Source: Mantis religiosa
Lineage: Eukaryota > Arthropoda > Insecta > Mantodea > Mantidae
Direction: 5' to 3'
Assembly (NCBI GenBank): GCA_030765055.1
Contig: CM060947.1
Location: 100,915,211 to 100,979,210 of the forward strand
DNA: 64,000 nt
The translations under genes and the position numbers were made by a program. Of the stretch, positions 57,061-64,000 are shown one piece after another (within the stretch, counting starts at the first letter, position 1; each line of letters begins with the position of its first letter). Under the pieces are notes generated by a model, which did no database searches, had not been told where the DNA came from, and saw only the letters and a program-made list of their open reading frames with translations.

Positions 57061-58013
57061 GCAGCTCTGAAGGTGTCAAGGGAGTGGGGGAAGAACTTGC
57101 GCCTGTGCTTATCTGGCGTGGTTCTGTTCGCGCCTAGAGCAACAGGCAGAGTAGTTTTATATTGCTAAAATGCACAGATTTCTTATTTTTAGTGTTCTTT
57201 GTGGAGTTAGGAACATTAAGCAGCTCTGAAGGTGGCAAGGGAGTGGGGTAAGAACTTGCGCCTGTGCTTATCTGGCGTGGTTCTGTTCGCGCCTAGAGCA
57301 ATAGACAGAGTAGTTTTATATTGCTAAAATGCACAGATTTCTTATTTTTAGTGTTCTTTGTGGAGTTAGGAACATTAAGCAGCTCTGAAGATGGCAAGGG
57401 AGTGGGGTAAGAACTTACGCCTGTGCTCATCTGGCGTGGTTCTGTTCGCACCTAGAGCAGTAGGCAGAGTAGTTTTATATTGCTAAAATGCACAGATTTC
57501 TTATTTTTAGTGTTCTTTGTGGAGTTAGGAACATTAAGCAGCTCTGAAGATGGCAAGGGAGTGGGGTAAGAACTTACGCCTGTGCTCATCTGGCGTGGTT
57601 CTGTTCGCACCTAGAGCAGTAGGCAGAGTAGTTTTATATTGCTAAAATGCACAGATTTCTTATTTTTAGTGTTCTTTGTGGAGTTAGGAACATTAAGCAG
57701 CTCTGAAGATGGCAAGGGAGTGGGGTAAGAACTTACGCCTGTGCTCATCTGGCGTGGTTCTGTTCGCACCTAGAGCAGTAGGCAGAGTAGTTTTATATTG
57801 CTAAAATGCACAGATTTCTTATTTTTAGTGTTCTTTGTGGAGTTAGGAACATTAAGCAGCTCTGAAGATGGCAAGGGAGTGGGGTAAGAACTTACGCCTG
57901 TGCTCATCTGGCGTGGTTCTGTTCGCACCTAGAGCAGTAGGCAGAGTAGTTTTATATTGCTAAAATGCACAGATTTCTTATTTTAGTGTTTTTTGTGGAG
58001 TTAGGAACATTAA
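57061..58013 (+). repeat. six tandem 159-bp repeats inside the hAT element
   Basis: Units start at 57061, 57220, 57379, 57538, 57697 and 57856 (GCAGCTCTGAAG), exact period 159 bp. Units 3 to 6 are almost identical; units 1 and 2 share older variants (for example GAACTTGCGCC against GAACTTACGCC). The array ends about 43 bp before the transposase start, so it sits where a promoter and 5' UTR would be. Confidence 0.93.
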
Positions 58014-58055
58014 CAGAGTGTTACAGGTGACTTTATAAAATCCAGTGACTAAAGA

Positions 58056-60058
58056 ATGATGGATAACTTTGTAAAATCACTAATGGAAGTGCAATTTTCA
58101 AGGTTGACTGTTGAAGAAAAAGTACAATTGAAACCTTTGGGTTTCCCCGAATTCTTAATGGGAAAATTAATAACTAAGAAAAATGAAAAATGGGTGTTTA
58201 AGAGGCACCTTAGTTCCAAGGTCATGTATGAGAAATGTGACTGGATCTGTGGTTGCGAAATTGTAGTCCTTTTTCTGCTATGTGTGTGTTTTGCTTGCTC
58301 CTAAATGTGTCAATTATTTGTGGACAGTTAAGGAAGTGAGTAATATAAAACATTTAACAGAAAAAATAAACAAACATGAACATTCTGTGTACCATATGAT
58401 TAGTGTGGTACATATGTCACTCCTAGGAAAACAAAACATTGCATCATGTCTTGACTCCATGTTTAAAGAAAATGTTAAGAAACATAACATTCAAGTGAGT
58501 AAAAATAGACATATTTTAAAACGGCTTATTTCATGTGTGAAGTTTTGTGCTGGATTTGAACTTTACGAGCAGATGACCAATCTGTTACTTCTTCCAATCA
58601 AGGGGTGTACAGGGGCCTCGTTGACTATACAGCGGAACTGGATACAGCGATGAAGGAACATTTAGAAACAGCCACAATATTTAAAGGAACTTCAAAAACA
58701 GTGCAGAATGATCTATTAGACTGCATGTTGAAAGTCTATAGGGAGAAAATAGAGCAACAGATACGGGCTTCTGAGTTTGTTCCCATTCAGTGTGATGAGA
58801 CAACTGATGTTTCAAATTACTGTCAAGATGGTTTTGGTATTCTGTTATGTATATGAAAATTTGTAAATGAGAGACTTAGGCTTTTGTGACCCATGAAGAA
58901 AGAGATGCAGAATCTCTGACAAAGTGCATAAGGAATGAAATCCACCCGCCTCTTGGAAATACCAAAGAAAAGCTCATTACTCAAACCTTTGACGGGGCCA
59001 CTGTTCTGAGTGGAGGGACTGGTAAGTGCAGGCCAAAATACAGGGAAACATATCCATATTTGTACTTTGTCCATTGATATGCACACCGGTTGAATTTAAT
59101 CATACAAAAGGCAACTAACCGTAATTGTCAGGTACGCATGTTCTTTTCAGATCTGTCGGATATTCCAGCATTCTTTTCCAATTCCTCTTTACGATCTGAT
59201 ATTTTAGAAAAAAGTAGTGCGAGCAATATTGCCCAGAGTTGCTTTAACAAGATGGAATTACAACATTCATACTGTCAATCTTATGTACGAAAACATAGAA
59301 AACCTGAAAGATTGCCTCAAACTTATTGAAGAGAGTTGCACTAATACAACCACAATAAATGAAGCAAGTAGTTATAGAAGAGCACTTGAAGATCCAAATT
59401 TAATTTTTTAGTGTAAAGTTACAGAATTACATCCTTGTATTTAAACAACAAATGGAAAAGGAAAGATTGAATACTGATGAAGTACACAAAAACTTAAGTG
59501 AAGAATTTCCACAGCCGCCAGAGAAAAGAAAACGTATGGAATGTGCAAGGGTTAGTGATGCCCAAGGAGGTGTGCGATGTCATTACAACTACTGTCACAG
59601 ATAGATCTGCTTATAATGGATATCCAGGAGCTGCATCTTTGCTGTGTAACGACTTATTTAAGAATTTTTGTGAACGTTTCCAGGAAGAAATTTTTGATGC
59701 AATGCTATCCTTTTCTACTCAAGGAAAACTGAGCACAGAGTTGCAGCTAATTTAAAGACGAAATGACTAACATTCAAGGAGCACTGAAACTTTTTCATTT
59801 CATATACGAAAATAAACTTTTGTCAGTGTTCAGTTAAGTCACTAAACTTTTGAAAATTGTCATAACAACGCCGAGGAGACTGCGGAACCTGAACGTTACT
59901 TTTCCACTCTGAAAAGGATAAAAACCTTTTAAGAAATACAATGACAAATGACAGACCCAATGCTTTAGCAATGCTGTCAATAAATAATGCCCCTATCAGT
60001 AACATGCAGGATTTTGATGAAAGGGTGATGGAAAATTTCATTAAATTAAAGAACACAT
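58056..60058 (+). pseudogene. hAT transposase (ZMYM1/P52rIPK-like), decayed
   Basis: Pieces in order on +: MDNFVKSLMEVQFSRLTVEE; CVNYLWTVKEVSNIKHLTEK; EHSVYHMISVVHMSLLGKQN; GLVDYTAELDTAMKEHLETA; FKGTSKTVQNDLLDCM; FVPIQCDETTDVSNY (the DETTD block holding the first catalytic acid); LPRVALTRWNYNIH (LxxxRWxxR-like); PEKRKRMECARVSD; and the C-terminal dimerisation region KDKNLLRNTMTNDRPNALAM with MQDFDERVMENFIKLK. These match hAT-type genes with the DUF4371-like domain. At least six frame breaks; the N-terminal zinc finger is degraded. Dead, but ends and TSD are intact, so it could have moved in trans. Confidence 0.8.
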
Positions 60059-60465
60059 AAATTGGTCAAAAGTGCAATTCATGATAAACTGAACAAATGC
60101 CAAATACAAGAATGTGTGTACATTCACTGAATGAGCGTAAATCTGAAAAGAAATTACTCTGGTGTGGTGGCAGCTTACATGGATTTGCATGAGCTTAAAT
60201 GATATTCTAATAACATCCTTTTATATGTTGCATGCATATTAATATGCAGCTTTGGGCAAAGATTGTGTTAGGCTTCTTTTACTTATTTCTGAGGTATATA
60301 TCACAACTTGAAAACCACTATTTCCGTGGTTTGTAGAGGTAGAATTTAAAAAAAATGGTTCTTAAACTTTACAAGTGTTTACTTTCATTGTTGTCAATAC
60401 TTAGCAAGCAAAACCGTTTCCGCGCCCCCCAAACATTTCGGCCATGAGCCGCCACTGAATGTAAG

Positions 60466-62032
60466 ATATCTGTAACTGTCAACTGGGGTCTCATGGAATA
60501 ACAAAAGATCTCATGGGTCATCACTCATCAGTAATGCAAATGATGAGGAAATGATTAAACAAGTATTACAGTACATTTGTAAAACTCAAAGCAGAGTGAC
60601 TGTGAGGGGAATGACCAACACTTACAGATATAAAACCTCATACATGCCATGGGAAAAAGATTGGCAAGGACTACAGACTGTTAAAGTGATGACATCACTG
60701 CATAGAAGAATACCAGCAGATGGAGGGCTGACACAGTAGGTGCAAGAGCTGAAGAGATAAGTTGTTCCAATAAATCATTTAGCATTATTCCGTCATCTCT
60801 GGGGAGTTTAACTGAAATTGTAAGGTAGGAGCCTGGACAAGAAAACAAATTTGATAAGCAAAGATCTTTGTAAGAAAGAAGTACAGATATTGGGGATACT
60901 ATTTTCAGAAGTTAGGATAAAATTAATATTTTACATATACAGCAAATCCTGAACAGGAGAAAGGCAAGGGAGAGGGTTTGTGGAGACTATTTTTGGAAAT
61001 GAGGATAGGCAAGGTTAGTGGATTGCCAAAATAATTTCACACCTTAGCAGTTGTGGAAATGTAGTTGGACGAAGAACGTCAAACTGAAGTTAACATGAAT
61101 TTATTAATACAGCTGGAAGAAGAAAGAATGTAAGTGATAAGAGTACCTCCTGGAGTGGTCCAGATTCAAGAACAAAGCAGAGAAAATCTGAACTGAATGG
61201 AATACAGTTGTTAAAGTACAATATTAAAGACAATAGTAAATGTACAAAGGTAAAGAATATCTCTGAAATGGATAATACAACGCCTGAAAAACGACAATTT
61301 ATGTGCTTTAACATGTACTTTTTTGTGTAGGACATTTTACACTTTTACAGTTAATTATCCAAAAGCCATTCAGAGTTATAACAAAGTTTTATGGTATTCC
61401 TTAAAATTTCTGATATGTATTTTATTCCTCTTATAAAACTTAAATAATATTTGAATCAAAACTGTTCAGAGCCATTTTTGAGAAAATAAAACATGTTGAA
61501 CTTTGCATGTAAGAGATGGCTTGAGTGGAGATTTTCTTCATAATCTGTATGTTGCAACTAAGAAAAACACTGAAGTTAAATGCTAAGTTTGATATTTATT
61601 AAAATATAGTTTTTGAGTTATGCCATTATCTCACTTTCTCTTTCAAATTATTCCATTTTTTTTAAAGGATTTAAGGGTCTCAAAATGTGTATTTCTTATG
61701 AAATCTTGGTCATATTTTCGGGTAGAATGCAATATCTCTCTATCTACTAGTTGCATGGAAGAGGAACTAAAAGAATCCAACACAGATTACCAATGGAATT
61801 CTCACCAAAAACAACTAGTCACTGACTGATGGAGAGAATTCTTCTGAAAGCATGTCTTGGATTTTAACATTTAATGAAGTGAAACATGTAAGTCTAGATG
61901 TCAAATATTTTACATATTTATTTCAAAAGTTAAATCTCACTGCTATGACAGCAGACTTCTCATTCAGCTACTCAGTATACAAGTAAGACTAACTAAAATA
62001 ACATATGAATACATATTAATGAAGAGTATTAC
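60466..62032. other. PUS7 intron, no gene seen
   Basis: Unassigned AT-rich DNA up to the splice donor of the PUS7 exon. The open frame at 60551-60739 has no recognisable family. Confidence 0.45.
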
Positions 62033-62184
62033 CTGGTTCATCTTTAGGTGGAGGAGCGTCTCTCAATTCTTCAAGATCAGACTGTATGAGTGTCTGCGTA
62101 GCCTCAGAATAGCGTTTCGTTTTCCAACTAACATCCTTAGGACATATTATCATACGTCGGTATGTTCCACTAACAGAATACTGC
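62033..62184 (-). CDS. PUS7: PUS7 pseudouridine synthase, penultimate exon
   Basis: This 152-bp exon reads, after one phase base, QYSVSGTYRRMIICPKDVSW, then KTKRYSEATQTLIQSDLEEL and RDAPPPKDEP. It matches the PUS7 segment YSxxGxYRKIIxxPxxVSW near the C-terminus. Its last base joins AT of the exon at 42012 to give Asp, confirming the order across a 20-kb intron. Acceptor CCCAAACAG (AG at 62185-62186), donor GTAATA (62032 downward). The acceptor and the first 17 exon bases are part of a 134-bp tandem duplication. Earlier exons with the catalytic Asp lie beyond 64000. Confidence 0.95.
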
Positions 62185-62435
62185 CTGTTTGGGAAAAAAA
62201 TTGGTAAAACACCAGTTACTTATGTTTAACAACAGGCAAGGCACAATCTGCATCAATTCTACATCATAGTCTGAGATGCTATTGAATTTAACATATGTTA
62301 ACACTAACAGAATACTGCCTGTTTGGGAAAAAAATTGGTAAAACACCAGTTACTTATGTTTAACAACAGGCAAGGCACAATCTGCATCAATTCTACATCA
62401 TAGTCTGAGATGCTATTGAATTTAACATATGTTAA
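62168..62435. repeat. 134-bp tandem duplication covering the PUS7 splice acceptor
   Basis: 62168-62301 is repeated at 62302-62435, essentially identical. The unit includes 17 bp of PUS7 exon, the AG, the polypyrimidine tract and about 115 bp of intron, so a second intact acceptor exists at 62319-62320. Confidence 0.93.
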
Positions 62436-63299
62436 AATTCAGGACAAAGGTAATCAATGCAATATTAATAACAAATATTCATGACAATAACCTTTAATTT
62501 GAAAAGACTGTCAAAAAATTCCTGGTCTAATACCTGAGGAGATGAAATGTAGAGAAAAGGCTAAACAGTTTGCCACTAATAGTGAAAACAGCTGGTGCAA
62601 AGATGGAAATAAAGTAGAGTACTAATATAAATAGTTTAAATTGGTTTGATGAGTGTACCAAGGTCAGAAGGCATTTAAGGATTTAGCTAAATGGAGATCT
62701 GGCAAATGATAGGAAATATTTTCTGTTAAAAGAAATGGGGATGTAACTATTTATTAGAAAATAAAAAGAATGGAAACAAAAGATCAATGATAAGCTTAAG
62801 TATATTAAATCAATTTGTTGAACTATGAAAAGTGTTCCAAAAAAGTAAAGCAGGAAAAGTTATTGCAACAAATGAGTGAAGATAGTACAGTGGAAGCCCA
62901 AAATAGCGCTTACCGAAATACTGTGGATTCAGATTTAATGCGGGTAAAAGTACGTCCTCATTAAAAACAATATTGTAGTTATTTTATGTTTTTTCTCCTT
63001 ATCATTTTTTTATTCAGAAGAAAATATATTTCACAAATAGAGGTCCTGCACTATAAGGTGCATTGACACTGGCCACTGCATTCTAGAAGAGTAATGAATG
63101 ATACCAGCATTCTATGTATGAAAATAGGTGTGAACTATTGCCATTTCAAGATAAAAAGTAATTAATGTAGGTCATTGATGGAGTTTAGCAGTTTAATTAA
63201 TAGTGGTCCGGGTCAGGTATATATACATCACACAATAATGTTTATGAAAACTCCAAGTTGGAAATGGGTGACTGAAATGAACTTTATACCACAGATTAG
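62436..63299. other. PUS7 upstream intron, no gene seen
   Basis: AT-rich and unassigned. No further PUS7 exon recognised. Confidence 0.45.
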
Positions 63300-64000
63300 A
63301 TACACAACAATACAGAAAAGAGTAAGTTTACAGATCTGCACATGACTTTTGAGCTTGAGCATTCACAGTACTTTGCATAGCATCAGTCACCAAAATCATG
63401 GAATCAAGAGGTCTAGGTATTTTCTGAGGAATCTCCCTCCACAGAATTTGAATATTAATTTACTAATCATTGACAATGGTTATTGGAGGACTGGCCAGGC
63501 AAAAATGTAAGCCAGAGAAGCAATAGTAACCATCATTCTTCAAAGAAGGTTTGCAAATTCTTTGCAACATGTGGCTGGGCACTGTCCTGCTAAATGTATA
63601 TGAAGTTTCCTGATGGAGAGGTGAACCTTGGACTTTTAAACCTTTCTCATGAACTGTTTGTTGTTCAGATTGTCCCAAATTTGAACATAGGTGAGATTGC
63701 TTCTTGTACCCAATGGCACCCCAATGCATTGCACTGGTGTTTGCGAGCTATGTCATTCAACAATGCAGGCTAGCTGACTGTGCTCATCACACTGCCATTG
63801 AATATGCACACAGCCATAATTTTAGGACAGGATGACGTGGGACTGATCTGAAAACTTCATATTTTACCACTCAGTATCTCAGTGATGCTGTTCCCATGTC
63901 CAATGAGGCTGGAGATGCTGGGGCTGGACAATGGAAGCCAACACAATGCTATGTATGTAACAAGTGCAATCTGTAGCAGACAGTATCAAACCATTGATCA
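63300..64000 (-). pseudogene. Tc1/mariner transposase remnant, runs off window
   Basis: Minus-strand broken frames give VFRSVPRHPVLKLWLCA and FSDQSHVILS (near the first catalytic D, about 63840), GVPLGTRSNLTYVQIWDN and KFGTI, then IYIQDSAQPHVAKNLQTFF-like sequence with QDSAQPHVAKN (second D block, about 63600-63540). Several stops. The remainder lies beyond 64000. Confidence 0.6.

Larger units (their letters stand above)
56832..60465 (+). mobile_element. hAT transposon, complete ends, 8-bp TSD
   Basis: A 3618-bp element (56840-60457) flanked by the 8-bp duplication AATGTAAG (56832-56839 and 60458-60465), the TSD length of hAT. Terminal repeats are imperfect: the left end reads GGGTGGTTCAT and the right end, inverted, CAGTGGCGGCTCAT. 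Contents: a leader, six 159-bp tandem repeats, then a decayed transposase on +. It lies antisense in the PUS7 intron. Confidence 0.8.

Noticed and set aside
57061..58013. CRISPR-like or centromeric satellite array
   Set aside because: The units are contiguous 159-bp repeats without spacers, only six copies, and lie inside a hAT element with TSD.
62019..62207. Plus-strand open frame of 62 codons
   Set aside because: Shadow of the PUS7 exon on the minus strand.

Overview
This window is insect nuclear DNA. It is AT-rich, intron-bearing and dominated by transposable elements. Two animal genes are recognisable, both on the minus strand. Exons at 11931-12024 and 2438-2559 encode the conserved core of CREBL2 (the Drosophila orthologue is REPTOR-BP), a small bZIP protein. 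Exons at 62033-62184 and 41387-42012 encode the C-terminal end of the tRNA/mRNA pseudouridine synthase PUS7. The intron between the CREBL2 exons is about 9.4 kb and the last PUS7 intron is about 20 kb; both are filled with mobile elements. The element mix (many Penelope-like elements, jockey-like LINEs, tRNA-derived SINEs, Tc1/mariner, hAT, Harbinger, copia and gypsy) suggests a large-genome insect, perhaps a cockroach, termite or related polyneopteran. That last point is inference.

Layout. 1-12 kb: CREBL2 exons among Penelope (PLE), LINE, mariner and SINE remnants. 12.4-14.1 kb: the best-preserved PLE, with RT, GIY-YIG endonuclease and a hammerhead-ribozyme fold at its 3' end, broken by one homopolymer frameshift. 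15.1-15.75 kb: a (GAA)n array of about 600 bp on a SINE tail. 17-20 kb: mariner, a PLE with a 5' inversion, and a SINE with target-site duplication (TSD). 21.6-22.3 kb: an unclassified TA-flanked element with perfect 34-bp terminal inverted repeats. 23.9-30.5 kb: a copia element with both LTRs and primer-binding site, holding a solo LTR, a deleted gypsy and a PLE 3' end. 31.3-33.2 kb: a decayed copy of a multi-copy, uncharacterised protein family. 40.5-41.3 kb: a PLE hairpin unit directly downstream of PUS7. 42-62 kb: the PUS7 intron with two LINEs, four more PLE hairpin units, a Harbinger derivative, a Tc1 and a complete-ended hAT element carrying six 159-bp tandem repeats.

The most interesting signal is a recurrent insertion unit seen six times (78, 142, 170, 240, 408 and 732 bp). 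Two copies of a PLE 3' end lie head to head, 3' ends outward. One arm carries a terminal tail of about 25-50 bp that the other lacks, and the whole hairpin is flanked by a 9-13 bp TSD. Three PLE subfamilies show it, so it looks like a regular integration product and not chance rearrangement. The longer arms contain hammerhead-like motifs. Inverted PLE arrangements and PLE hammerheads are known in general; the graded series with shared asymmetry and TSDs is what deserves checking.

Other points: a 134-bp tandem duplication that copies the 3' splice site of the PUS7 penultimate exon; a coding 18-bp minisatellite giving about 12 KQEDG(S/P) repeats in the PUS7 tail; and successive nested insertions in the copia element.
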